Source: Branchiostoma floridae
Lineage: Eukaryota > Chordata > Leptocardii > Amphioxiformes > Branchiostomatidae
Direction: 5' to 3'
NCBI RefSeq assembly: GCF_000003815.2
Contig: NC_049980.1
Span: 144,981 to 208,980 of the forward strand
DNA length: 64,000 bases
Below the pieces are notes generated by a model that saw nothing but the letters and a program-made list of their open reading frames with translations, did no database searches and had not been told where the DNA came from. This document shows, in pieces, positions 40,087 through 52,300 of this stretch. A program made the translations under genes and the position numbers. The stretch's first letter is position 1. Each line of letters starts with the position of its first letter.

Positions 40087-43000
40087 ACACACACAAACAT
40101 ATACACACATACAAACACGTTCACACAGACACGCAACGTTATCTTGATAGATAGATAGACAGATGAGCTGAATACTCACATCTGCTCGGAAATTAGCGTA
40201 CTAGCTCAGTTTCCACGCACGTCCTTATACAGGCTGTCCTCAGGGGCCACCTGGCAGAGACGGACCGGCAGGAACGAACGGCCAGTCCGGTAGAGACGGG
40301 CGCGATGGAGCGACTGGACCTCCGGGGCCTCCAGGCAAAGACGGACTCACAGGAGCGACAGGAACGAACGGTCGCGATGGGAGAGACGGGCGCGAGGGAC
40401 CGACTGGTCCTCCAGGGCCTCCCGGTCCACCTGGTCCGCCCGGCCACGATGATCCCGGGCAAATGAAAGGTACCTTTAAATGATCTGTCTTTCCAGCTTC
40501 GGCGAGCTCATGTGATCTCCAAGCTGATTTAGCTGATGACATAAGACAGTTATAAAAAGCCGGCCATTGTTTTATCTATTAGCCCCGATCTCTAAAGGGC
40601 ACTGCTTGACCGGTTTTTGATACTGTCTCATGCCACCAGTAAATCTACATAAAGATTAATTTGATGCAAATTGTAACTAGAGTTCCACGGGCAACTGATA
40701 CTTTGATAATTTCACCTGGATGATGTAAGGGGGCAAGCAAGTCTTATCTTAGAAAGGAAACGCTATTAAGACATTTCTTTGTCAATTATGCAAAATCCTT
40801 TCCAATTTGCATAATTTATGTTCAGTTGTATCAACCTTTGATTGAATTAAAAATATCAAAGTCCACATTCCAATTTACCACTATGGTATAATAGTATAAT
40901 AAATTATTCAAATGAGGACGTAATTTGCATAATCTATATCTGTCAATATTCCTCACTTTGTCATCTACATATGTAGCATGTTTGAAAGTTCTGTTATGGA
41001 ACGCAACAGATGTATAAGATTTCCTCGTTAATTGTGCAGATTACAATGTGGCTCCAAAATGTCATTACAAGGATTCAATAATGTCATAAATCACCTAAGC
41101 TATATGCAGGCTATAAGCATCACGAATATCAGTGCAACCATTTCTCTGTTATTCCCTCTGTTTAATTATCGAACAAAATCGACCCCTGCAACTCTGCAAA
41201 AGCTACTGAGAGGCCAAAAAGACATCATCTGAGACAAAAGCCTGTCTACTTTGTGATCTATCACAAAATTCCTGTTAATTCTATCATTTTTAGGGTGCCC
41301 ATACATTCCACTCATGCCTTACACATTTCCCAAAACTGAGAAGTTAAATATTAGCATTTTACCGGGTTGGTCGATTCTCACTTCGTCCATGTCCAAGAGA
41401 TGCTACCATATCATGGAGGTATATAATAATTGGTGTTGCCGAAATACGTCACCCGAGCACCGCCCAATATGTGAAGGGGCAGATTTTCAGTGACAAATAC
41501 AGCCGGTGCTCGGGCGATGTTGAAATTCGGCGAGCTCTGACCGATCTACAAATTTGACCGGCGTTCGCATGAATCGCAAAGCCAACTTCACGACATTCCA
41601 GATGGCATAAAGATTCAGCCAAAGTTAAGCTGAAGTTAAGCTGTCCACAACTTCCATTCTATGACACCACCAAAAATCCCTTGGCAAATAATAGCAATGT
41701 ATAATCTTTTATACCTCTCCAAATGCTTGTTGTTCGTAGCGTTTTATGGTATCGGAGATTTGATCGTGCGGCGAACACTTCCTGGTATTAGTGCGCGATG
41801 GCGGTAAAGCGTTTCGTCGCCTGATTACCCAGATCGTGCGTTCTATGTGCGTTTTGGCTGTTTTAGCGCCATCGGAGCTTGCGGAAAACGTATCGGATAA
41901 CTTTTCTTCCTTTTTACTCAGTATACAGAAGAAGTCTTGACCTTCATTGCCATATAAGTCATTATCCCAGGAAAATTCATTTTTGCCGTGTAGCGGCCTG
42001 TAAAGAATGGCCCCAAATTAGCAATTTTTGGGTGAAAATCTTATTTTTTGATGGTTTTTACCAAAAATTACATTTCTACAGAAAATGTCAAATGAGTCTG
42101 TCGGTCAGCGACAAAGCACCCTTTCTATCGGAACCATTTAATTGTCCGAAAAACGATGTTTTGAGAAGCGCTAGTGCTTTTCTCAGAGACAGTCAAATCG
42201 GCCCCGAATCGTAAAAAAAACTCCGAACCGAGACCAGAAGGCCATTCTAGAAGGTTCCGAATGAGGTTAGGACGTCAGTCTCCTCTTATTGCAAGCCGGA
42301 GATGCTTGACGGAGATAAAAAAAACTTAATTATGAGATCTCCTCGGAGAAAGAGAAGTGTCAGACGTGACACAGGTCAAGGGTTCTTTATCTCCTTCCCA
42401 CATTTTCTTGACAAATCTTGTCTGCCAAAGTTATTTGGAACTCCTCCAGATCCTCATTGCTTCAAATAGACGCTTGTTGTTCATGTGCAAAATATAGGTG
42501 AGGTTTGATTGCCACAATCCGGTTCAGATAGAAAGTGTATTAAACACTATATACAAGTCAACAGGGTTGCCCTCTCGGCTTACGACGTTGACTTCTAAGA
42601 GCGACATAACACATAATACATAGCACATAACTCTTGGCGTGAATTAAGCTTAATTACAGGGTCAGCAGATTTTTGTAGGGTTGGTTGGGTAACCCGGAAC
42701 ACAATCTTTTGTTTCCCTGTTCCGAATATGACATATAACGTACGTAACAAACGCGTGCGCTCTGGACATGTTTGAGGTGATCGATGTTAATGCCAAACTC
42801 TGCTGCCCTCCGTAGCTCTAGAGGACCGAGTAGGGAACCTTGAGGAACAGCTGGCCGAGGAGCGAACCATTCGGGAACGGCTGGAGGGAAAGATCAACGT
42901 CACCCAGGCTGACCTGACGCATGTGCAGAACACCACTGCCCAGCGGGGTGACTTGGCAGGAAAACTGAAGTCTGACTTGTGCCAAGCAACACCGAAACTG

Positions 43001-44461
43001 GGTAAGTTATTGTAGGGGAATCAGACTACTGTGAAATTTGTACAGTGATCAGTAAGTTCTTGGTCTCACCAAGAAATAAGATGTACAACAAATTTTACGG
43101 CATAATTATAAAGTGTAAAAAGCTAAGGCTTTTAAGAATGTCTTTCAATATCCAAACCATTATGATCATTATACTTCCTTGAAAGTTAGACAGGTAATAC
43201 GATAAGCAATTACGCAAGCAACTGGATATGTTTTCGGAAACGTTTCAGATATTAATTCATAGGTATAGTATATAAAACATGCTCTCCAACAAGATCTCTT
43301 CAGTGCCACTGACGAAACATATCTGAAACGTCTGACCGGTTTTAAAATCATATTCAGTTGCTTGAGTAATTGCTATTTGCCGTAGCGCATTATGATTATT
43401 ACTTTGCGGACAACACCCAGTTTCTATGTAGCAATTTGTGGTAACCTTCTGTAACCAGTCACTAACCTATGATTAACCAATCAGAACGTATCATGGATAA
43501 GAGAGGTGTAGATTGATGCAGCAGTGACTTGTTTCAACGCGTGCTATTGGTTCTGTCCAGGGAGACTCTTCCACCAGAGGCACCCGACGGGTCACTACAA
43601 ATACGACCTGGAAGAGGCAAAGCACGCATGCGCAGAGAAGAATGCGACCCTCGCCTCGTATCACCAACTGTACGAGGCTTGGCAGGACGGGCTTGATGTC
43701 TGCGCATGCGCCTGGCTGTCGGACGGGACTAGCCGTTATCCAACGCAGACGGCAAGGTTAGTAAACGCGATGCTCCACGCATGCGCGGTCGGAATAATAA
43801 GGTAAGCCTCAGCTCGGCGGCAATCAAATTTGGTGGCATCACCTTGAAGCTCTCATTCCTTTTCTGGCGCCACCTCAGAAGCGAGCCTAATAGTGTCCAG
43901 AATTCATACCTAAATTTTGTTTGCATGTTCGGGCATGCGTGCTTTGCACAATTGATTAGTTCCTTTGATGTGTTGTGAAAGAAACACGTTGTTCTCTTAG
44001 TCGGAAAGACATTTCTGTACAAGTCAAATAGATAAAGATATAACCATTCCTTGGTTATAGAAATGCATCTCTTCCAATGGAGACTCATCTTTGTTGGTAA
44101 AAAATACATAGTTACAAAGTTTGAGCAACTCTTTTATAGAACGAGAAAATACATTTCCCGAACTGGCATACTGTTATTGACATAATGTTCTAGAATATTA
44201 AGATATATAACGTTAACTAGATTGTTGATACTGTTATATAAGTTTAATTTGAATTGTTAGATAGTAGCATTGCATTTAGTGAAACCCCCAAGTTGCCATA
44301 CATTGTCCCTGCTACAATTGTCGTGCAAATATGAAGTTCTTCTCCTTCTTCAATAATATTCCCTCAGGTCTGGTTGTGGGAACAGGGTAGCCATCATTAA
44401 CTGCGGGAGCCACACCCCTAACGACGCCTGGTGCTTCCGGAAGATGCCCAGCTGCGACTGA
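38472..44461 (+). CDS. Gene D: transmembrane collagen / coiled-coil / Link-module protein
   Basis: Six exons join in frame: 38472-38819, 39608-39704, 40233-40469, 42816-43001, 43561-43756 and 44368-44461, giving 385 residues. Residues 1-28 are a charged cytoplasmic tail and about 29-53 an uncleaved signal-anchor helix (type II). A short coiled-coil-like segment follows to about 100. RAKR at about 135-138 fits a furin-type site. About 149-225 is collagen-like Gly-X-Y ([10 protein letters not shown] onward). About 228-290 is coiled coil with NVT and NTT sequons. The rest is a Link module ([32 protein letters not shown]). The acceptor at 40232 is chosen over the later cag because only it keeps the collagen frame. 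Collagen and coiled coil suggest a trimer. It is probably an extracellular hyaluronan-binding receptor that could be shed at the furin site. Confidence 0.83.
39466..39545. repeat. (TATAG/CATAG)n microsatellite in gene D intron 1
   Basis: Pentanucleotide tract of tatag and catag units, 60 bases upstream of exon 2. Confidence 0.95.
40038..40106. repeat. (AC)n microsatellite in gene D intron 2
   Basis: Dinucleotide tract with occasional atat interruptions. A shorter aaac tract lies at 39721-39760 just after exon 2. Minus-strand open frames (VCVCV) here are artefacts. Confidence 0.95.
40470..42237. other. Gene D intron 3, left part
   Basis: No exon is recognised between the collagen exon and the start of the inverted duplication. 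Near 41440-41520 cacccgagcaccgccc is answered by ccggtgctcgggcgatg in inverse orientation, a weak foldback. An open frame at 41879-42214 has no recognisable features. Confidence 0.4.
43190..43395. mobile_element. Foldback repeat (CAAGCAACTGGATATG family)
   Basis: Ends contain gcaattacgcaagcaactgg and cagttgcttgagtaattgc as inverted repeats, with an inner cgtttcaga pair. The counterpart in the right arm is at 50865-51060; further copies lie near 37960 and 57840. Confidence 0.6.
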
Positions 44462-44479
44462 TCAGCACGCACCACTTGT

Positions 44480-45140
44480 CTCCTAGAAGCCGTTTAATTG
44501 CACAGCCTTCGTGCGATTATCCGGCTGGTGCAATCATGTGAAGTTATCCAGCTGGACCGAATTGGTTTGGGATTTTGAAATTCCGTGTAGTTAACAAAAA
44601 TTGTGCGTTAATCCTTTGTTTAATTAACTGGCGTCTACTGTACTACAGACTAGGGGTGGATACCGGTATGGTGAATCGGTATAATTTTTTTCTTCTTCTT
44701 TGACCTGTCCAGAAAAATCGGACCTGAAAAAGACAGTGATGTTGGACAATTAAAAAATAAACAGATTTTACCGGCAGGCGTTCACGTGTTTGGGGGTTTA
44801 CAGGACAAAGAAAATAACCAGAGCGCAGAGCAAAGTAAAGGGGAGTTGATAGTCATTTGTACCGATTTTCTACAGTCAAACTTGGTTTAAACAGAAGCAG
44901 ATACTGTTGTTTACATGAAGATACGATTTTAAAACGGCAATAGACGATGGCTACTCCACCAAACAGAATCCTTTGTTAGTGAATGGATCACTGTTTGGAG
45001 TATCACCCATTCACAAGTTTTCACGGATAATTATGTCCAGACCGGACCTGATCCTCTGGACCTAGCTGAAGCTGATCTTCTGGACCTGGACCGTACCTGA
45101 ACCTGAATTTTCTGAACCAGCACCCACCCCTACTGCAGAC
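44480..45140. other. Gene D 3' flank: two nested repeat families
   Basis: 44486-44645 has ends agccgtttaattgcac and aattaactggcgtctactgt, a short relative of the element at 54222-55062. 44650-45135 is a copy of the 390-500-bp family. Both are shared with the right arm, so they predate the inverted duplication. Confidence 0.6.
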
Positions 45141-45717
45141 TCGTAGAGTCAATCTTTCAGTCTCTATCCTTTTGATCAACATAGTAGAATACAACGATAA
45201 CATTCATATGCATGAATTGCGTTGTTTATTACATGATATTGGACCATGTTGATTTGATTATATATATGGAAAACGTCATATCACAGGAACGCTTAAACTG
45301 ATGAGAGTGTGAAAAAATATTGTAATTCTATTAAATCTAACTGGCCAGTGAGGTTGAACTAAGCACACAGAGTATGATATACCAAACAATCATCGCCATT
45401 TCTGTTCTTTAACATCTTCTTCTTCAGAATTCACTGTCTTGGTATTCTATGACTTCAGTATCAGTTCTCCGATATTTTTTAGACTTAATACTTAAACGTT
45501 TGCAAATGCTTTTTCTGGCTAACAGTATGGTAGAACACGTTTTGGAAACGTTGTGGATGCAATTAGCCCTCGGGCAAGAATTTTCAATAAACTAATATTA
45601 TTAATCCAAGATTTATAATGGTACCGTCTGTATTTTGCTTTTTGCTCTGTAATTTTTGTAACGGTTGCTCAGAAAAGAAACAGCGGAAAGTGGCTAAGAA
45701 GAGTTACGATAGGAGAA

Positions 45718-46262
45718 TGAATGAATGAATGACAGGTTTATTCGTTCAAAACAATAAAAACGTACAAGCTTCTGATAGCAGCCCAAGGGCTGAATTGGTG
45801 GGCTTGTTAACAGTTAAAAATGGCTTAAAAACTGTTCCAACTATATACATATGTACATCAATAATCACATCATTACGCAGACTTATTTACAAACTGGGAA
45901 GGTAGAAACACATAGTTCATACAATGTCGTCATTGAGTAGTGAGACCATATAGTATATTGGACTTTTCCTTAAACGAGAGGTGTTGGCTCTGGGGACCTG
46001 CAGTTTGTTGGCTGAACGTGTATTTCTGCCAGTAATCTCCTTACGACAGGGAGGGAACCAGTCCCTGTAGGTCGGGGATCTATACAGTGAACGAGCATAA
46101 GAACTGCATAGGTCATGACGTCTCTGAGACAGTGATGTGAGGGAGAGTTCAGTCAGTGCCGAGCTGTAGCAGGTATAGTTCTGTCCGAGGATTATCCTAC
46201 AAGCTCTCTTCTGCACTCTTTCAATTGACTTACATTCAGCAACAGAAGAGAAGGACAATATG
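45718..46262 (-). pseudogene. LINE reverse-transcriptase C-terminal fragment (non-LTR)
   Basis: Minus-strand frame 46262-45917 encodes SIERVQKRACRIILGQNYTC, LSQRRHDLCSSYARSLYRS, then GRNTRSANKLQVPR and SPIYYMVSLLN. This is the typical C-terminal tail of a CR1/L2-like ORF2. The 3' end carries a short (TCAT)n tail at about 45718. The 5' part is missing. It lies in the spacer between the inverted arms. Confidence 0.85.
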
Positions 46263-46274
46263 GCAACCACTGGT

Positions 46275-46450
46275 GGCGTCGAGCGTGGCGTAACTGGTAG
46301 AGCGTTCGGCTTGGAACCTATAGGTCCTGATTTCGATCCCCGCCATGCCCCCGACGTTGTGCCCTTTGGAAAGGCACTTTACACGACCTTCCCCACTTCA
46401 CTAGGAGTACAAATGGGTACCTGACTTTAGTCGGGGATGTAAAATGACTA
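46275..46450 (+). mobile_element. tRNA-derived SINE fragment
   Basis: gcgtaactggtagagcgttcgg (A box) and gatttcgatcccc (degenerate B box) are followed by gttgtgccctttggaaaggc and a body like the other SINEs. It abuts the truncated LINE fragment. Confidence 0.7.
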
Positions 46451-47679
46451 CATTTACCTTCTGTCTGTACCGTGTATGTGGCTTTCTTAATATAAGTTAC
46501 AAACTTGAGTGCAGTCCCACATTGTCCTCGTCTGTCCAACAGCAAATAAATAAACAACAAAAACATCAACCAAAAGATTATGCAATGATTGCATGTTCAC
46601 AATTTTGTTGACACATGTGAGCGTACCTTTCAAGTTTTTTTTTTTCAATAAGCCCTTTCTTTAACAAAAGCAACGTTCATTTCGAAGATTATATAAGCGT
46701 GGCTTTAAAGACCTCCTCCCACACAATCTGATTCTTAACACGTCACTCAAGATGTCAGATCTAAGAAAGCTGCAGACTAATAGCTTAAGTTAAGTCAGTG
46801 TTGTTGTTTTGTTTTTGTCACCGCCAACATTGACAAGGGGACGCGATAGTGAATCATAGGAGCCGATACAACTTGATTGGAAGAGGCGTTTATTTCATGA
46901 TGTTCACTCAAACACAGCCATGATAGAAGAGAGCGAAGAGGATCATGGGATCCCTGACAGTCAAGGCAGTGACGTCACTAACTCATTAACATAACCCAGT
47001 GGCGTGATTTCTCCTTATCTTCTTATTTCTCTCTTTCTCCTTTTTACAAAACTATCGTGTGCTAAAAACCAGGAAGATCAATAAATGCAATGTCTAAAAA
47101 ATCAGAGCCTGTTGTATACTTTTCGTAATCAATGGTATAAATACTATAAATCTGCAAGGTGTGCATTAATAATAGTGAAATCCATGAAATAACCCTCTTA
47201 GCAAAACTTGTGAAATCTAGATGTAATGAAAAGACAGACCTATTACAAGATTGTGAATACATTACGTACGAATGAAGGTAACAGTTGAACTGAAATAGAT
47301 TGTCAATGTTTTTCTGTGAGATGGCTAACAATAGTAACATAAAATGGGGACGAATACAATATCGATTATCTGCAGAAGAAAGAAAAAAATATACTGGTAG
47401 AAGCAGGGTTCTGTGTGGGCAAAGTTCGTGACTGGCAAAGTTCTGTGACTCTCTTGGCCGGTGGTGTTAACAGTTACAGTTCGGCGTGAGCGATGTTCTT
47501 CTTGGCTGGTGCATAAGTATGTGCCTCTTGGCTGGTATACAGTTCAGTGTAGATGATATTCGTCTGAGTAGGCACAGTTCAGCGGTGATCAGACGAAGTT
47601 TGTAGAGCGGAGTTCGTGGGGGAAAGTCCGTGGGCGGTCCGCGTCAAATCGGGTAGAACTTGTTAGAAGATGGTAAAGA
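46451..47679. other. Central spacer of the inverted duplication
   Basis: No gene is recognised. About 47430-47640 contains degenerate repeats of cttggctgg and agttc(a/g). Neither arm sequence continues here, so the two arms are about 2.2 kb apart. Confidence 0.45.
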
Positions 47680-47747
47680 ACAGAAATGGCGATGATTGTT
47701 TGGTATATCATACTCTGTGTGTTTAGTTCAACTTCACTGGCCAGTTA

Positions 47748-47978
47748 ACATCGACTATCATAATTCCACCAGGTGGCATTATACCGCCACCTTAAAAAAC
47801 TTTAGTATAAAGGTCTTCCCAAGATTGTCTTGAACACCGAATGTTGAATATCTTAAATGTAATACAATTCAGATACAAAATGTATTTACGTGTTGAAGAC
47901 GATCTTGAGAAGTCCTCTATAACAACGTTTTTGGAGGTGGCGGTATAATGACACCTGGTGGAATTATACGAATGTATG
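47748..47978. mobile_element. 231-bp PIF/Harbinger-like MITE with known empty site
   Basis: The left arm of the inverted duplication reads (in this orientation) ggccagTTAgattt with no insert. Here TTA is duplicated (47745-47747 and 47979-47981) around 231 bases. Arms contain ataattccaccaggtg and cacctggtggaattat. A 3-bp TTA duplication is typical of PIF/Harbinger elements. Confidence 0.88.
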
Positions 47979-48124
47979 TTAGATTTAATAGAATTACAAT
48001 ATTTTTTCGCACTCTCATCAGATTTAGCGTTCCCGTGATAGGACGTTTTCCATATTATGAAATCAACATGGTCCAATATTATGTAATAAACAACGCAATT
48101 CATGCATATAAAGTATGTATCGTG

Positions 48125-48224
48125 NNNNNNNNNNNNNNNNNNNNNNNNNNNNNNNNNNNNNNNNNNNNNNNNNNNNNNNNNNNNNNNNNNNNNNNNNNNN
48201 NNNNNNNNNNNNNNNNNNNNNNNN
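48125..48224. other. Assembly gap (100 N)
   Basis: Exactly 100 undetermined bases, probably a placeholder of unknown true length. Open frames spanning it are meaningless. Confidence 1.
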
Positions 48225-48750
48225 AGGTCCGCTTTTTCACACTCAAAGGTCCACTTTCTCATGCTCAAAGGTCCACTTTTTCATGTCCAAGATTTTTTTC
48301 AAAGGCATGACTGATTTGCCTTATTCACCGATAGACATTTCATTCAATCCTAGTGAGTCTATCAGCAAAATTTGCCCCCAGAAAGTGCAGGAAATGGCTT
48401 TTCAGAGGGTCCAGATTTCAAAATTTCCCCGGACCACCATTGCAACGCCTCCCGCCTTTGGTATCGGACATGGTGAAAATATGTCGGGGGAGTCGGCCTC
48501 AAAGACTTATGCCAAAAACCTTGTGTATTTTAAGAGAAATTCCATTTAACTTAGCCAGCGAATTTTGCCCGTCAAAATGCAGGAAATGGCGTTTCAGAGG
48601 GTTAGGATTTCAATTTTTCCCGGGGGAGCATGCCCCCGGACCCCCCTAGGCAGCTCACGCCTTCGGCGTGAGTCTCGCGCCTGCGGCGCTAGATGGTCCC
48701 ACAAGTACTAAAAAGAACCCCCCCAACCAAAATCCTAGCTACGGGCATGG
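48225..48750. repeat. Repeat block inserted in right arm
   Basis: It contains two or three copies of gtgcaggaaatggc(t/g)tttcagagg(g/t) with related flanks, then a GC-rich end (gggggagcatgcccccggac, cttcggcgtgag). A related piece lies near 8125-8145 (gggggtccgggagtatgctg). It has no counterpart in the left arm. Confidence 0.6.
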
Positions 48751-49335
48751 GATCAGGTCCAGCCTGGACCTAATTATCCGTGAAAACTTGTGAATGTGCG
48801 ATACTCCAAACAATGGTCCATTTCACTACAAAGGACTCTGTTTGGTGTAGAATCCGAAGCCCATTGCCGTTTTGAAATCCTATCTTCATGTAAACAACAG
48901 TATCTGCTTCTGCTTTATACCAAATGTGACTGTATAAAATCGGTACAAAGGACTATCAACTCTAGTTTGCTTTGCTCTGGTTATTTTCTTGGACCCGTAA
49001 ACCCCAAAACATGTGAACGCCTGCCTGTAAAATCTGTTCATTTTTGAATTGTCCAACATCACTGTTTTTTTCAGGTCCGATTTTTGTGCACAGGTCAAAG
49101 AAGAAGAAAAAATTTTTATACCGATACACCATACCGGCATCTACCCCTAGTCTGTAGTACAGTAGACGCCAGTTAATTAAACAAATTAGCGCACAATTTC
49201 TGTTAACTACACGGAATTTCAAAATCCCAAACCAATACGGTCCAGCTGGATAACTTCACATGATTGCACCAGCCGGATAATTGCACGGAGGCTGTGCAAT
49301 TAAACGGCTTCTAGGAGACAAGTGGTGCGTGCTGA

Positions 49336-52300
49336 TCAGTCGCAGCTGGGCATCTTCCGGAAGCACCAGGCGTCGTTAGGGGTGTGGCTCCCGCAGTCGA
49401 CGATATCTATCTTGTTCCCACAACCGGACCTGAGGGAACAAATTATTGAAGAAGAAGAACTTAATTGTAAGACAGTTAACAGGGACAATGTATGGCAACC
49501 TGTATGTACACGGGAGTTTAACCGGACTCTAGAAAGAGCAGCGATGTATCACTAATGGAGATCCGGATAAACCAAACCAAACTAAAATGTATTTGCTAAT
49601 ATCTAACCATTCTAAAGAACTAATCAAATCTAACAGTATGGGCAACACCATATCAATAATATAATTATATTCAAGGTTATACATGTTGATACTCTAGAAC
49701 AGTTAACAGTTTGACGCTTTTAGGAAAATATGGCATCGGCTCGCTTTTGCAAAGAGTTTACAAATTTAAATTGACCTACATAGATACTTAATGAACAGGA
49801 CATGATAATATCCTATGGCTATGGCTAAAACTTTTATTTCCTTGACTACGAGTCGCCTCTTACTAGGGGGTGAACGTTAGAAAACTCAAACCATGGAAAG
49901 ACAATAGATTTTTTGCACTGTCCATTGCATGTTTGCACTGTCCATTGCTGTGAAGAGGTTTCTTGTTGGTTCCGTGGCCGAGTAACAAGAAATGAACAAT
50001 GATTTCTAGTATTGCAATTTTTTTCTCTAGCTGCCAGTTTGCTGTGCACTTGGAATGCTATGCAGACAAATACACCATCAAATAACGACAACAACAGAGA
50101 TGCCTAATGTTATAACCAAGGAACGACTGGGAAGCATGTTATATATCTTTATCTATAAGCAGTATGCACATTGACTTGCACAAAAATGTATACGTATTTC
50201 AGAGTTAGAAGATTTGTCTCTTACAAAAAGATACATTTAAGAAACAGTGATAAATTGTACAAAGTACGCACCAACAAAATTCCTGCATAATGTCTGGACT
50301 TCTTGTTGAATGAACTCAATCGCATAAAATCGAGTTCGCTTCTGAGGCGTTGCCAAGAAACAGAACGAGAACAATATCGAATGACATCCAAGATGGTGTC
50401 AGCAACTTGGACTGCCCCTAAGGCTTACATTACCAGGCAAAGTGCGCATGCGTGGATAATCTCGTCCACTAACCTTGCCGTTTGCGTTGGATAACGGGCA
50501 GTCCCGTCCAACAGCCATGCGCATGCGCAGACATCTAGCCCGTCCTGCCAAGCCTCGTACAGTTGGTGATACGAGGCGAGGGTCGCATTCTTCTCTGCGC
50601 ATGCGAGCTTTGCCTCTTCCAGGTCGTATTTGTAGTGACCCGTCGGGTGCCTCTGGTGGAAGAGTCTCCCTGGAGAGGACCAATAGCTCGCGTCGTAACA
50701 AGTCACTGCTGCATCAATTTACACTTCTCTTATCCATGATACGTTTGGATTGGCTAATCATAGGTTAGTGATTGGTTTCTGAATTTTACAACAAATTGCT
50801 ACATAGAAACTGGGTGTCACCTGCAAAGTTATAATCATAATAGGCTATGCCTATTACTCAAGCAATTAGCAATTACTCAAGCAACTGAATAAGGTTTTGT
50901 AACCGATCAAACGTTTCAGATATGTTTCGTCAGTGACACTGAAGAGATCTTGTTGGAGAGCAGGTTTTATATAATATAACTATGAATAAACATCTAAAAC
51001 GTCTGACCGTTTCCAAAATCATATCCAGTTGCTGGAGTAATTGCTTATCTAATTACCTGCCTAACCTTGAATTAAGGGTTAAGACCCGCCTGTCCCTCGG
51101 TGTATATGGTGTCATAACGCCTTTGCTACAACCATCGAATAAAACCACCGAGTGAGCGAAGCGTTTTATGAGGTGGTTATAGCAAAGGACCAGGCGTTAT
51201 GACACCATATGCACCGAGGAACAGGCGAGTCATTAACGTTATTATCATATAGCCTACCCAAACTTGCAAACTTTTGTATGACGCATAGAACCCTTGGTAC
51301 TATACGTGTGAATTCCTTTGTCGAATTTCTGAAAATTCACATTTGTTCTTTGGTACATACATTTGTTAGCAGATTACAGATTGCATTTTGAAAACTGAAT
51401 ATCTTGTGAGGCCAAGATGTTATTGATCATTATCTGATTATTATCTGATTCCCCCATAGGAACTTACCCAGTTTCGGTGTTGCTCGGCACAAGTCAGATT
51501 TCAGTTTTCCTGCCAAGTTAACCTGCTGAGCAGTAGTATTCTGCACATGCTTCAGGTCAGCCTGGGTAACGTTGACCCTCCCCTCCAGCCGCGCCCGAAT
51601 GGTTCGCTCCTCGGCCAGCTGTTCCTCAAGGCTCCCTACTCGGTCCTCTAGAGTTGTCATCAGAGCTACGGAGGGCAGTACGTGTATGGTTTGGTCAATT
51701 TGCATACACATTTTTGTAGTCGACTAGGGACTGTGTGAGGAGAAGCTTATGCCACTCAAGTGCCGTTTTCGAGTGGGAAAGCTCCATTTCTCATCAATTG
51801 CTCAAACTTCCCCCACACAGCCCCGAGTCGACTCCGAAATTGCGTGTGTTGATTGGCTCACACATGTCCACATGCAGCGCATGCGCTCGTGACGTAAAGA
51901 CCCTGTCAATTTGGTCGTAAGATAGGCTAAAAGGGGAGTGTCCTGGTTGTGTCGATCAAAATAAACTGACCTATGTTTTGCATTTCAACAAGCTTCAGCA
52001 ATAAGAGAGATCTGAACGAGTTCCAAATCACTTTGGTCGTCAAGACAATGTGGGGAGGAGATAAGGATTTCTTGGCGTGTGTCACGTCTGACACTTCCTT
52101 CTCTCCAAGGTGATCTCATAAGAAAGTGCTTATCTCTGTCAAGCATCTGCCTGGTAACTAATGATCATAAGAAGAGACGGAAGTCTTGACCTCCTTCACA
52201 TCCTTCTAGGAGTACTGGCGTTACTCTTTGTTTGGGGGAGGGGCAGATGATTAGCAATTTTCAACACATAGGCCAGGTTGTTATGTCACAAGCCCACCCC

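Larger units (their letters stand above)
42238..45440 (+). repeat. Inverted duplication, left arm
   Basis: It matches 47680-52205 in reverse orientation. Landmarks are gatgcttgacggagata (42303) against its complement near 52135, the gene D/E exons for coiled coil, Link and tail, the sequence after the stop codon (gccgtttaattgcacagcc), and ccaaacaatcatcgccattt (about 45385) against 47680. The arm starts inside gene D intron 3, so only the last three exons are duplicated. Confidence 0.85.
47680..52205 (-). repeat. Inverted duplication, right arm
   Basis: Reverse counterpart of 42238-45440, lengthened by the insertion at 47748-47978, a repeat block and gap at 48125-48750, and the foldback at 51107-51232. 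Identity near 47680-48000 is high apart from the insertions. Confidence 0.85.

Noticed and set aside
43729-44109. 126-residue minus-strand frame in gene D
   Set aside because: Partly antisense to the Link exon and partly intron; no features.
47792-48549. Frames of 120-158 residues across the gap
   Set aside because: About a third of each is undetermined sequence and the rest is MITE or repeat.
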